This document shows, in pieces, positions 43,334 through 52,009 of a DNA stretch of 64,000 nucleotides. The stretch spans positions 682,001 to 746,000 of the forward strand of contig NZ_JBBKTU010000001.1 of the NCBI RefSeq assembly GCF_037892605.1, written 5' to 3'. The notes below the pieces were generated by a model. It was not told the origin of the DNA. It saw nothing but the letters and a program-made list of their open reading frames with translations, and ran no database searches. The stretch's first letter is position 1. Every line of letters begins with the position of its first letter. Source of the stretch: Lacibacter sp. H407 (GTDB taxonomy: Bacteria > Bacteroidota > Bacteroidia > Chitinophagales > Chitinophagaceae). The position numbers were made by a program, and so were the translations under genes.

Positions 43334-44365
43334 TTATATAATCGACTGCTGGTAAACAACCAACGTAGCAGGTATTTCCTCTTTGTAATATTCCTGGGGA
43401 GAAACTTTGTTATCGGATTTTTCGTTGAGTATCCTGATCATTAACTCCATTGCACGCTCACCCTGGCCATAAGGATATTGCTCTACAGAAACCAACGGTG
43501 GAAATGCGGTATAACTGGTGATGGGCAAATTAGCATAGCTCACAAATACAATCGTTTTATTCACTTCAATATTCTGCCGCTGTGCATACTGCACTGCATC
43601 CATATGCACATAATCGTTAAAACTGATGATCGCCTGTGGAGGAGTTTTTAAAGCAAGTAATTTTTTCATTGCAGCTTGTGTGCTCTCTTTGCTGAGATCG
43701 GTTTTTTCAACCAACTGCATATCCACTTTCAGTTTTTGTTTCGCCACGCCATCCATATAACCCGACATGCGTTCTTTACTGGCCTGCAACTTATCGGGAC
43801 CATTGATAAATGCAATACGGCGGTAACCCTTATGAAACAACCAACCTACCATTTCAACAGTACCCTTGTATAAATTACAATATACTTTATGTGCATCTGT
43901 CATGTTTGGTACACGATCGAAATACACAACAGGTATTTCATATTTACGAAGCGCCTCGAGGTGATCGTACCTGTTTGTGCCTTTTGATAAGGAAATAAGC
44001 AACCCATCAACCCGCTGTTTTTTCATGGCATCCACTACCTGCTTCTCACGTTCAGGATCATCATAACTCTGTCCAAACAAAATGGTGTATTGATGTTCCA
44101 TGGCTGCTGTTTCAATACCACTGATGGCTTGTGAGAAAAATTCTTCCCGTATAAACGGAATCACCACGCCAATTACAAATGTTTTCTTTTGCTTGAAAAA
44201 GATGGCTTGTGCATTTGGTTCGTACCCCAACTCTTCGGCCAGTTGTTTCACCTTCAGCTTTGTGCCAAGCCCAATACGTGGATGATCGCTCAATGCTCTT
44301 GATACGGTTGATACCGATACTTTCAGCCGCTCAGCAATTTCTTTTATGGTTGGTAGTTTATCCAT
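43334..44365 (-). CDS. LacI-family transcriptional regulator
   Basis: A 343-residue repressor with the LacI helix-turn-helix at the N-terminus (TIKEIAERLKVSVSTVSRAL) and a periplasmic-binding-like effector domain (VIGVVIPFIREEFFSQAISGIE, and FVSYANLPITSY). It lies 271 bases upstream of the GH109-type gene in the same direction, so a likely target is the amino-sugar operon. The ligand could be GalNAc or a derivative. Its start is 11 bases after the CBM9-like gene. Confidence 0.93.
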   Translation of the reverse strand: MDKLPTIKEIAERLKVSVSTVSRALSDHPRIGLGTKLKVKQLAEELGYEPNAQAIFFKQKKTFVIGVVIPFIREEFFSQAISGIETAAMEHQYTILFGQSYDDPEREKQVVDAMKKQRVDGLLISLSKGTNRYDHLEALRKYEIPVVYFDRVPNMTDAHKVYCNLYKGTVEMVGWLFHKGYRRIAFINGPDKLQASKERMSGYMDGVAKQKLKVDMQLVEKTDLSKESTQAAMKKLLALKTPPQAIISFNDYVHMDAVQYAQRQNIEVNKTIVFVSYANLPITSYTAFPPLVSVEQYPYGQGERAMELMIRILNEKSDNKVSPQEYYKEEIPATLVVYQQSII

Positions 44366-44376
44366 GCATCACAAGA

Positions 44377-45036
44377 TTATAAAATATTCGTTTCAAATTT
44401 AAGTTCGCCAAAAAAAGCCGGCTGATGAAAATCTGGCTCGGTTGTTTCAATATTATTCCATGCAAGAAAATGAGGTTGTGTAAGCTTATCTCCGCATTTA
44501 TAAAAATTTGCTTTGCAACTCTTTCCGTCGAGTGAAAAAACAGTATGGTACATAAACACACTCCCCGGAATAATGACCTGTAATTGCCACTGTATACTGT
44601 TTGCATTTTTTTCCATTGAAGCAAAACACCGGATACGTTTTACCAATGTAACAGGTAACAGCTTCCTGTCGTTTCGATCGCTGCCAAAACCAACCAATGC
44701 GGTGCCGATGCAGTTGAATTCAAAATTGTAATAACCGCTGGTATCAAAGCTGATGAAAAATTCCACGCAACTATCTTCCCACACAGAAGAATTGATGGCT
44801 GTATTTTCATGCCGCACTTCTGCTTCTTCTACATTGAACGTAAGCAAAATGTGATCGCCTGTATGTGCAATAGAAAATGTAACGTCGGGTTTATAAGCAA
44901 AAGATGGCCAAGGTTGTTCTGCCAATTGTTGCAACGGGAGAGGATGTGTTATTACAACCGCCTGTTTTGTTGTTGACAAATCTTCCCTACACACGATATG
45001 TGGAACATGAAGTACACGCATCTTGTTTAAAACCAT
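44377..45036 (-). CDS. CBM9-like carbohydrate-binding domain protein
   Basis: 219 residues, no signal peptide. The whole protein resembles a family 9 carbohydrate-binding or DOMON-type beta-sandwich: PDVTFSIAHTGDHILLTFNVEE, VWEDSCVEFFISF, YYNFEFNCIGTALVGFG, and a FNxI-like WNNIETTEPDFHQPAFFGEL end. It precedes the LacI gene by 11 bases and is probably in the same operon. The start may instead be the ATG at 45021; an AAGGAGG lies immediately before the first ATG. Its role is probably sugar binding. Confidence 0.7.
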   Translation of the reverse strand: MVLNKMRVLHVPHIVCREDLSTTKQAVVITHPLPLQQLAEQPWPSFAYKPDVTFSIAHTGDHILLTFNVEEAEVRHENTAINSSVWEDSCVEFFISFDTSGYYNFEFNCIGTALVGFGSDRNDRKLLPVTLVKRIRCFASMEKNANSIQWQLQVIIPGSVFMYHTVFSLDGKSCKANFYKCGDKLTQPHFLAWNNIETTEPDFHQPAFFGELKFETNIL

Positions 45037-45368
45037 CCTCCTTAAGATCTTTTTGAAAATAATTCCTTAGCAGATAAATGTAAGAAATATAAAAGGGCTG
45101 CTCCTGCACAAACGTATGCGCAGATTGAAAAGGCAACCGTAAAAGAAGTCAATCATTTGCTGCAATAGATGTACAAATATCAATAACTGCCAAATATCTC
45201 CTTAAAGGAGGAAAATCAATTTACTGCGATTACACTAACCTGTGTTTGCAGTGCCGGTCTTGAAAAAGCGAATACCTGTTTTTTACGGGTTACCGTTAAG
45301 CAACCGTTAGGTTGGAACATAAAAAAACCTTGCAACGTTGATTACTGCAAGGTTTCGGTATTCCCATT
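45037..45368. other. Gene-free stretch between the CBM9-like gene and the tRNA
   Basis: Contains the tRNA terminator at 45318-45355, a short direct repeat ACCGTTA near 45290-45310 and a palindrome CTCCTTAAAGGAG near 45200. No coding frame or further RNA is recognised. Confidence 0.5.
45318..45355 (-). terminator. Terminator of the tRNA-Arg gene
   Basis: AAACCTTGCA (45325-45334) and TGCAAGGTTT (45346-45355) pair perfectly over 10 bp. On the minus strand the stem runs into TTTTTTT. It lies 14 bases beyond the tRNA 3' end. Confidence 0.82.
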
Positions 45369-45443
45369 TGGTAGTCCCGACAGGAATCGAACCTGTATCT
45401 AAAGTTTAGGAAACTTCTATTCTATCCATTGAACTACGGGACC
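45369..45443 (-). tRNA. tRNA-Arg (anticodon CCU)
   Basis: The minus strand folds as a complete cloverleaf. The acceptor GGTCCCG pairs with CGGGACT (first pair G-U), the D arm contains GTTCAATGGATAGAAT, the anticodon loop is TTCCTAA giving CCU, and the T arm is ACAGG-TTCGATT-CCTGT. CCA is encoded at 45369-45371. It decodes AGG. Confidence 0.95.
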
Positions 45444-45530
45444 GGCAGAAAATACAGTATAACTGTTTCCCTCGGGCGGCAAAAATAACAGAATTCAGCA
45501 ATCTCCAATCTAAAATCTACCCTCAAACCT

Positions 45531-45538
45531 TACCTTTG
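45531..45538 (+). promoter_or_regulatory. -7 promoter element of the TPR protein gene
   Basis: TACCTTTG is an exact TAnnTTTG match, 20 bases before the ATG at 45559. Confidence 0.6.
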
Positions 45539-45558
45539 CAGCCCAATTTGTTTTACAT

Positions 45559-46218
45559 ATGAAGTTCTTAAACGTTTATATCCGCTACAGACTTATTATC
45601 GGTATTGTGCTGCTGCTGGTGGCAGGTGTAGTTCATTATTATACCAGCTTTTGGCCATCCTTTATTATTTACCTGATTGCCGTGGTAAGTATTGTCGGTC
45701 ATTTTTTCTTTGGTCCGCTTCGTCTCATTCAACAATATATGGAAGCAGGTGATATGGATGGCGCTGAAAAGATCCTTAACTCCGTAACATTTCCCGGTTT
45801 ATTATTCAAACCGATCCGTTCAGTATTCTATACACTAAAGGGTAATATCGCCATGATGAAGCAGGATTTTGATGGTGCAGAGAAAATGATGAAGAAAGGA
45901 ATGGACCTCGGTTCCGGTTCATCACTGATGCAAGGCACCGAAGGTGCAAGCTTATTACAAATGGGAATGCTGGCCATGCAGAAAAACAACTTCAAACAGG
46001 CAGAAAGTTATATTCGTCAGGCTCTCCGCAAAGGATTGCCCGATAAAGAAAACCAGGCTGCCGCCAACCTGCAGATGTGCAGTATTATGATGAACAAACG
46101 GGAATTCAGAGCGGCAAAAGAATTTTTCCGCAAAGCAAAAGCACTGAAGCCTTCAACGCAACAGTTGGCCGATCAGATCAAACAAATGGAGAAATATATT
46201 TCCCGGATGCCGGGATAA
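45559..46218 (+). CDS. Membrane-anchored TPR protein
   Basis: A 219-residue protein with two N-terminal hydrophobic helices (LIIGIVLLLVAGVVHYY and FIIYLIAVVSIVGHFFF), followed by about four TPR-like helical pairs (YMEAGDMDGAEKILNSV, MKQDFDGAEKMMKKGMD, MQKNNFKQAESYIRQAL, REFRAAKEFFRKAKALKP). It is likely an inner-membrane scaffold facing the cytoplasm. Partners cannot be deduced from the neighbours. Confidence 0.8.
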   Translation: MKFLNVYIRYRLIIGIVLLLVAGVVHYYTSFWPSFIIYLIAVVSIVGHFFFGPLRLIQQYMEAGDMDGAEKILNSVTFPGLLFKPIRSVFYTLKGNIAMMKQDFDGAEKMMKKGMDLGSGSSLMQGTEGASLLQMGMLAMQKNNFKQAESYIRQALRKGLPDKENQAAANLQMCSIMMNKREFRAAKEFFRKAKALKPSTQQLADQIKQMEKYISRMPG

Positions 46219-46228
46219 GTAAAGAAAA

Positions 46229-46277
46229 GAGGCAGAAAGGATGTTTTGCTGAATAGATCGGCGGTTCTTTCTGCCTC
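46229..46277 (+). terminator. Hairpin after the TPR protein gene
   Basis: GAGGCAGAAAG and CTTTCTGCCTC pair over 11 bp with a 27-base loop. The downstream T-tract is missing, so it may be a weak or processed 3' end. Confidence 0.4.
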
Positions 46278-46418
46278 GACATAATCTTTACAGGTAAGCT
46301 GAATAATCAGCGGGTGTGGTAGGACAACAACGGCTAAAACCTTCAACACGTAAATGTAAACCTATCACTTCATTCAAAAAATACCACTTATAGGGTATAC
46401 GATTCCCCCCAAGCCCAT

Positions 46419-46450
46419 AAAAAAACCGCCTTTTTTTGCAAAAAGACGGT
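46419..46450 (-). terminator. Orphan minus-strand terminator-like hairpin
   Basis: ACCG-CTTTTT (46425-46435) pairs with AAAAAG-CGGT (46440-46450) with one internal mismatch. On the minus strand it continues into TTTTTTTATG. There is no minus-strand gene to its right, so it could end an antisense or small RNA starting near the helicase promoter. Confidence 0.45.
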
Positions 46451-46627
46451 CAATACTGTACGGTTTAAGCTGGATTTTAAAAACGGGCGTGTAGTTAGTA
46501 GTTGAAAATTAGGCTAAAACCTTTTCTGTTTAACTTTTCTCCACTTTATCTTTTGCAAGCTTTATCCACAAAAGGGTGAAGCCTTTCGCAACGGTCAAAA
46601 ATCCCTTTCAGCACAAGCAGAGACGAT

Positions 46628-46635
46628 TAACTTTG
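46628..46635 (+). promoter_or_regulatory. -7 promoter element of the helicase-nuclease gene
   Basis: TAACTTTG is an exact TAnnTTTG match and ends only 4 bases before the ATG at 46640. Transcription would start at or next to the start codon, which points to a leaderless mRNA. Confidence 0.55.
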
Positions 46636-46639
46636 AAAC

Positions 46640-49600
46640 ATGTCCATTAATAAAGAACGCCTGGAACAACGGTTCCGAGAAGAATACGAACGGCTCAATG
46701 AAAAACAGAAGCTGGCGGTTGATCATATTGAAGGGCCTGTGATGGTGATTGCCGGACCAGGCACCGGCAAAACGCAGATACTTGCCAGCCGCATTGGCAA
46801 GATTTTACTGGAAACCGATGCGCTGCCGCAAAATATTTTATGTCTTACCTATACCGATGCAGGCGTGGTGGCCATGCGCAAACGTCTATTAAAATTCATC
46901 GGGCCCGATGCATACAAAGTAAACATCTACACCTATCATGCTTTTTGTAATGATGTGATACAGGAAAATCTTTCGCAGTTTGAAAAAACAGCACTCGATC
47001 CTTTATCTGAACTGGAGAAGATCGAATTGTTTAAAGAACTCATTGATTCATTTCCTAAAAACCATCCACTGAAACGATACAGAGGTGATGTGTATTTTGA
47101 GATAACGAATCTTGATCGCTTGTTCAGCACCATGAAGAAAGAAGGCTGGACAGCAACCTTTATTGAACAAAAGATCGATGAGTACCTGACCGACCTCCCA
47201 ACACGTGATGAATATGTTTACAAACGTAAGTACAAACAATTCAACGCAGGTGATCTTAAAAAAGAAAAGCTGGATGAAGAAACCGAACGCATGGAAAAAC
47301 TCCGTGCAGCTGTAAAAGAGTTCGATCGTTTTCAGCAACTCATGCGCAAACGCAACCGTTATGATTTTGATGATATGATCACATGGGTCATCAAAGCATT
47401 TGAAGAAAATAAAAACATGCTGGCCAATTACCAGGAACAGTTTCAATATATTTTGGTTGATGAGTTCCAGGATTCAAGCGGTACGCAAAATAAAATTGTT
47501 GAACTACTTATCAGCTATTGGGATCAGCCGAATGTGTTTGTAGTGGGCGATGATGACCAGAGTATTTTCCGTTTCCAGGGGGCAAACGTGGAGAACATGG
47601 AAAGTTTTGCAGGCATGTATGCGAACGATCTGGTAACAGTTGTTCTATCAAACAACTATCGTTCAACACAACCCATTCTTGATATTTCAAAATCGCTCAT
47701 CAACAGGAACGATGAACGTTTAATTAAAAAGATACCGGGCTTAACAAAAGATCTTCTCGCAAGTAACAGTAAGATCAATCACCTGTTGCACAACCCATCG
47801 ATCAAAAGTTATCAAACGCAACGAGAGGAGATGATCGATATTACGTTGCAGGTGCAACAGCTGTTGAAAGAAGGTATATTGCCCGGTCGCATTGCAGTGA
47901 TTTATAAAGAGAATAAATATGGTGAAGAATTAACGCATTACTTCAATCACCTTGGTATTCCCTTTTACAGCAAGCGCCATTTGAATATACTGGAGTTGCC
48001 GTTGGCACAAAAGATCATTCTTATACTGAAATATTTAGCTGCCGAGCATGATGTGCCGTATGGTGGCGATGAAATGCTGTTTGAATTATTACACTTCAGT
48101 TGGTTCCATATTCCGCCGATTGAAATTGCGAAACTTACGGTTGAAGTATCGGCCACACAATTCAGCGACAACAAAACATCGCTCAGGCGATTGTTGTACG
48201 AAAAAGCACACGCACCTGCCAAAGATCTTTTTTCGCAAGGCATTCATCATGGTTTAAAATCAGCAAGTGGGATTTTTGAAAAACTTGTGGGCGATGTACC
48301 GAATGTAACGTTGCAGCATTTGTTCGACAACATCATTCGTGAAACAGGCATTCTCAAACACACCATGCAAAGCCCGGACAAACATTGGCAGTTGAAAATA
48401 CTCACCGGCTTATTCGATTTTATAAAAGAAGAAACAAGACGTGACCCTTCACTTTCACTGCAGGGTTTGGTTTCTATTATTGAACTGATGGAAAAGGAAG
48501 ATCTGAAACTTCCACTAGTGCAGGTAAGCGGCAGCGACAACGGAGTAAATCTTCTAACAGCACATGGTTCCAAAGGTTTGGAATTTGAGCATGTGTTTGT
48601 GGCCGGTTGTAACTCCGGCTATTGGGAAAAGAAACGTAATCCTTCCAATGGTTATAAATTACCGGATACCATTTTCACTACTTCATCTGTAACAAAAGAA
48701 ACCTCTACGGAAGAATTACGTCGTTTATTTTACGTAGCTATTACAAGAGCAGAAACACATTTGAATCTTTCTTTCAGTCAATTTAAAAATGATGGGAAAG
48801 AACTGGAACCATCGATGTTCGTGGAAGAGATAAGAGAAGAACAACCAATTGACATTGTGCCAGTGATGCTGAGTCCGGAAGCATTGAGTGAATTCACTGC
48901 GTTGTTGTTTGGCGAAGCACAGGCACCTGAAATTGAAAAGATCGAAGAAAGTTTTATTCAGCCAATACTGGAGAAATTTGTAATGAATGTGACGGCGCTG
49001 AACAATTATTTAAAATGTCCGCTGGAATTTTATTTCAAAAATCTCATCCGTATTCCGTCGCCCAAAAATGAAGCAACGGAATTTGGTTCATCTGTTCACT
49101 ATGCATTGGAACAATTGTTTCGTAAAATGCAGGATAGCAAAACAGATACGTTTCATTCGAAACAACAATTCATTGCCGATTTTGAATGGTATATGCGGCG
49201 CCACCGTGAAAGTTTTACCAAAGAACAGTTTGCACGAAGAATGGAATACGGAGTGGAAGTATTGAGCAATTACTACGATAAATACATCAACAGTTTCTCA
49301 ACTATTGTGGCTATTGAACGCAACATCCGCAATGTGATGATCAAAGGCATTCCGTTGAAAGGCAAGCTTGACAAACTGGAGTTTGATGGCAAAGCGGTGA
49401 ATGTAGTGGATTATAAAACCGGCAATGTTGATAATGCCAAAGAAAAAATAAAAGGCCCCAACGATAAACAACCCGATGGTGGTGATTACTGGCGACAGGC
49501 GGTCTTCTATAAAATTCTTGTTGACAACTACGAAGCGAAAGACTGGAAAGTAGTAAGCACCGAATTTGATTTTATCGAACCCGACAAAAAGAAAGAATAC

Positions 49601-49798
49601 CGAAAAGAAAAAATTGTAATTACTCCGGCAGATATTGAAACAGTGACCCAACAAATCGTTCGGGTATGGGAAAAAATTCAGAACCGTGAGTTTTACATCG
49701 GCTGTGGTAAAGAGGATTGTCATTGGTGCAATTTTGTAAAGACCAATGAAATGGCGGTGGCATTGCATGAAATAGAGGAAGAAGAGTCTGAACCATGA
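46640..49798 (+). CDS. UvrD/PcrA-type helicase fused to an AddB/Cas4-like Fe-S nuclease
   Basis: A 1052-residue superfamily 1A helicase. Motifs are Walker A GPGTGKT (39-45), DEFQD, GDDDQSIFRFQG, NYRSTQPI, TAHGSKGLEFEHV and LRRLFYVAITRAE. The C-terminal 260 residues are a PD-(D/E)xK nuclease: LKGKLDKLEFD and VVDYKTGN supply the acidic and lysine residues. C793 with C1022-x4-C1027-x2-C1030 forms the Fe-S cluster motif of AddB and Cas4. One polypeptide thus combines AddA-like and AddB-like activities, suggesting a role in double-strand break processing. It has a TAACTTTG promoter and may be leaderless. Confidence 0.92.
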   Translation: MSINKERLEQRFREEYERLNEKQKLAVDHIEGPVMVIAGPGTGKTQILASRIGKILLETDALPQNILCLTYTDAGVVAMRKRLLKFIGPDAYKVNIYTYHAFCNDVIQENLSQFEKTALDPLSELEKIELFKELIDSFPKNHPLKRYRGDVYFEITNLDRLFSTMKKEGWTATFIEQKIDEYLTDLPTRDEYVYKRKYKQFNAGDLKKEKLDEETERMEKLRAAVKEFDRFQQLMRKRNRYDFDDMITWVIKAFEENKNMLANYQEQFQYILVDEFQDSSGTQNKIVELLISYWDQPNVFVVGDDDQSIFRFQGANVENMESFAGMYANDLVTVVLSNNYRSTQPILDISKSLINRNDERLIKKIPGLTKDLLASNSKINHLLHNPSIKSYQTQREEMIDITLQVQQLLKEGILPGRIAVIYKENKYGEELTHYFNHLGIPFYSKRHLNILELPLAQKIILILKYLAAEHDVPYGGDEMLFELLHFSWFHIPPIEIAKLTVEVSATQFSDNKTSLRRLLYEKAHAPAKDLFSQGIHHGLKSASGIFEKLVGDVPNVTLQHLFDNIIRETGILKHTMQSPDKHWQLKILTGLFDFIKEETRRDPSLSLQGLVSIIELMEKEDLKLPLVQVSGSDNGVNLLTAHGSKGLEFEHVFVAGCNSGYWEKKRNPSNGYKLPDTIFTTSSVTKETSTEELRRLFYVAITRAETHLNLSFSQFKNDGKELEPSMFVEEIREEQPIDIVPVMLSPEALSEFTALLFGEAQAPEIEKIEESFIQPILEKFVMNVTALNNYLKCPLEFYFKNLIRIPSPKNEATEFGSSVHYALEQLFRKMQDSKTDTFHSKQQFIADFEWYMRRHRESFTKEQFARRMEYGVEVLSNYYDKYINSFSTIVAIERNIRNVMIKGIPLKGKLDKLEFDGKAVNVVDYKTGNVDNAKEKIKGPNDKQPDGGDYWRQAVFYKILVDNYEAKDWKVVSTEFDFIEPDKKKEYRKEKIVITPADIETVTQQIVRVWEKIQNREFYIGCGKEDCHWCNFVKTNEMAVALHEIEEEESEP

Positions 49799-49889
49799 TT
49801 TGGGGAGATTCGAAAGATGAAGAAGATGTATGTTTTAGAAAATCCTGTTAATCCTCTTCATCATCAAAATCAACGTTCATACAATTAGC

Positions 49890-49897
49890 CTAAGTTT
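49890..49897 (+). promoter_or_regulatory. -7 promoter element of the Ig-like lipoprotein gene
   Basis: TAAGTTTG is an exact TAnnTTTG match ending 9 bases before ATG 49907, implying a leader of only a few bases. Confidence 0.55.
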
Positions 49898-49906
49898 GCA
49901 GCTTCT

Positions 49907-51322
49907 ATGACAGCAGGCAGAATTATATCTTTTTTAGTTATCAGCGCTTTGTTTATTGGGTTATTCAGTGGCAGTGGCTGCGCCAACATTGTTCCGCCCG
50001 GTGGTGGACCAAGAGACAGTTTGCCACCTGTACTCGTATCAGCAACACCAAAGGATTCGGCCACATTTGTAAAGGATCAAAAGATTACCATCGTATTCGA
50101 TGAATTTATTGAATTGAAAAATGCACGAGAAAAAGTACTCTATTCACCTTTCCCAACGAAGGATCCGGATATTGACTCCAAACTCAAAACAATTACCATC
50201 CGGTTAAAAGATTCATTGCTGCCAAATACTACTTATACTATTGATTTTGGCGATGCAGTAGTTGATTTGAACGAAGGCAACATCTTGAAAAATTTCCGAT
50301 ACGCATTTTCTACAGGCACATCGATTGATTCAAACGAAATAACAGGAAGAATCATTCTTGCTGAAACCGGCAAAACCGACAGTACCATGTTTGCTGTGTT
50401 GTACAACAAACAGGAAGATTCAACGGTAGCCAAACAAAAACCCATGTACGTTGCACGTGTAGATGGGCAAGGCAATTTCCGTTTCACCAATTTACCAACA
50501 GGCGCTTTTTATTTATACGGTCTTGGCGATGTAGATGGCAATAAACAATACAATCAACCGATCGAGCAATTTGCGTTTTTGGATTCTCCGATTGTTGTAA
50601 GTACTACAACTCCATCTGTTCAGTTATATGCGTATGCTGCAGAAAAAGAAAAACCAAAACCATCTTCTTCAGCAAGTGGCGATAAAATCCGTGGCTTACT
50701 TGTATCCCCCAATCTCGAGGCAGGTGCGCTGGATATATTGGATAGTTTTCGTCTACGTTATACAAAACCAATCCGAAAGTTTGATCAATCAAAAGCAAGA
50801 TTGGTGATTGATTCCGCACAAACGGTAAGCGATGTAACGTTCCTGAACGACAGTATCCGGAAACAGATCATTGTGATGGCACCATGGAAAGCAGGCAGCA
50901 AGTACAAACTTTTTTTAGAGAAAGAATACGCTACCGACACTTCAGGGTTAACTGCTATTAAAAACGACACCATTTCCTTTCGTGTAAAATCAGAAAAGGA
51001 ATATGGAACTGTTCGGGTTCGTTTTTCAGCACTAGATACAGCCGCACACCCGGTTCTATTTGTATATAGCGGTGAAGAAATCGTTGGCCGCTACCCATTA
51101 ACAGGAAAAGAATTTTACCGTTCGATGTTTAAACCGGGTAATTACAAACTGGCGCTGTTGTACGATACAAATCAAAACGGCGTTTGGGACCCGGGTGATT
51201 ATTTCTCCAAACCAAAACGACAACCGGAACTGGTACAACCTCTCAGCAATCCGCTCTTGGTGAAAGAAAACTGGGACAACGAATTGGTGATCGACATGAA
51301 CGCTCCTCCTAAAAAACAATAA
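49907..51322 (+). CDS. Lipoprotein with a bacterial Ig-like (Big_5) domain
   Basis: A 471-residue lipoprotein (lipobox SGSGC, Cys25) that begins with [23 protein letters not shown], the usual entry to a Big_5 Ig-like domain ([11 protein letters not shown], then [17 protein letters not shown]). Further beta domains follow, one transthyretin-like ([24 protein letters not shown]). Such proteins are common and conserved in Bacteroidota without known function. recR follows after 56 bases in the same direction. Confidence 0.85.
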   Translation: MTAGRIISFLVISALFIGLFSGSGCANIVPPGGGPRDSLPPVLVSATPKDSATFVKDQKITIVFDEFIELKNAREKVLYSPFPTKDPDIDSKLKTITIRLKDSLLPNTTYTIDFGDAVVDLNEGNILKNFRYAFSTGTSIDSNEITGRIILAETGKTDSTMFAVLYNKQEDSTVAKQKPMYVARVDGQGNFRFTNLPTGAFYLYGLGDVDGNKQYNQPIEQFAFLDSPIVVSTTTPSVQLYAYAAEKEKPKPSSSASGDKIRGLLVSPNLEAGALDILDSFRLRYTKPIRKFDQSKARLVIDSAQTVSDVTFLNDSIRKQIIVMAPWKAGSKYKLFLEKEYATDTSGLTAIKNDTISFRVKSEKEYGTVRVRFSALDTAAHPVLFVYSGEEIVGRYPLTGKEFYRSMFKPGNYKLALLYDTNQNGVWDPGDYFSKPKRQPELVQPLSNPLLVKENWDNELVIDMNAPPKKQ

Positions 51323-51378
51323 CCGTTGTTACCGGCACAAACGAATATTTAATTCAGCATCCTTCGTACTTTCGCCAC

Positions 51379-51999
51379 ATGTCATTTTCTTCTACTTTGC
51401 TTGAACAGGCCGTCAACGAATTTTCCAAGCTGCCCGGCATTGGTAAAAAAACGGCGTTGCGTTTAGTGCTGCATCTCATCAAGCAACCGGGAGAAGAAAC
51501 AAAACTGTTTGCTGATACCATTGCACGCATGCGGAAAGAAATTAAATTCTGTAACAAATGTTGCAATGTATCCGATACCGAAGTTTGTAATATCTGCAGC
51601 AATATCTCCCGCAAAAAACAGATCATTTGTGTGGTGGAAAATATCCGTGATGTAATTGCCATTGAAAGTACACAGCAGTTCAACGGATTGTATCATGTAC
51701 TCGGCGGTATCATTTCGCCATTGGATGGTGTTGGGCCTGATCAGTTGACAATTGAACCATTGATCAGCCGTTTAAAAGAAGATGAAGTGGAAGAACTCAT
51801 CTTTGCACTCAGCCCTAACATACAAGGCGACACAACATTATTCTACATCAGTAAAAAAATAAAAGACCTGCCTGTTAAGATAACCACCATTGCACGTGGT
51901 ATTGCCTTTGGCGGCGAACTGGAATATGCGGATGAGTTAACATTGGCCCGTAGTTTACAAAACCGCCAGCCTGTGGCGAATTATGTAAGCATGAAATAA
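51379..51999 (+). CDS. recR: Recombination protein RecR
   Basis: A 206-residue protein with the N-terminal helix-hairpin-helix ([17 protein letters not shown]), a C4 zinc finger (C58, C61, C70, C73) and a Toprim domain ([30 protein letters not shown]). It acts with RecO/RecF in gap repair. It is convergent with the beta-barrel protein gene, only 10 bases away, with no terminator between them. Confidence 0.97.
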   Translation: MSFSSTLLEQAVNEFSKLPGIGKKTALRLVLHLIKQPGEETKLFADTIARMRKEIKFCNKCCNVSDTEVCNICSNISRKKQIICVVENIRDVIAIESTQQFNGLYHVLGGIISPLDGVGPDQLTIEPLISRLKEDEVEELIFALSPNIQGDTTLFYISKKIKDLPVKITTIARGIAFGGELEYADELTLARSLQNRQPVANYVSMK

Positions 52000-52009
52000 A
52001 AACGCTGCA

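Larger units (their letters stand above)
46219..46639. other. Gene-free stretch with hairpins and a 12-bp direct repeat
   Basis: An 11-bp hairpin (46229-46239 with 46267-46277) follows the TPR gene. A terminator-like hairpin faces the minus strand at 46419-46450 although no minus-strand gene is present. GGCTAAAACCTT occurs at 46332-46343 and again at 46512-46523. The helicase promoter is at 46628-46635. No coding frame is credible. Confidence 0.55.

Noticed and set aside
45030-45050. AAGGAGG before the CBM9-like gene taken as a Shine-Dalgarno
   Set aside because: It touches the first ATG and is 15 bases from the second, so it is badly placed for either; kept only as a remark.
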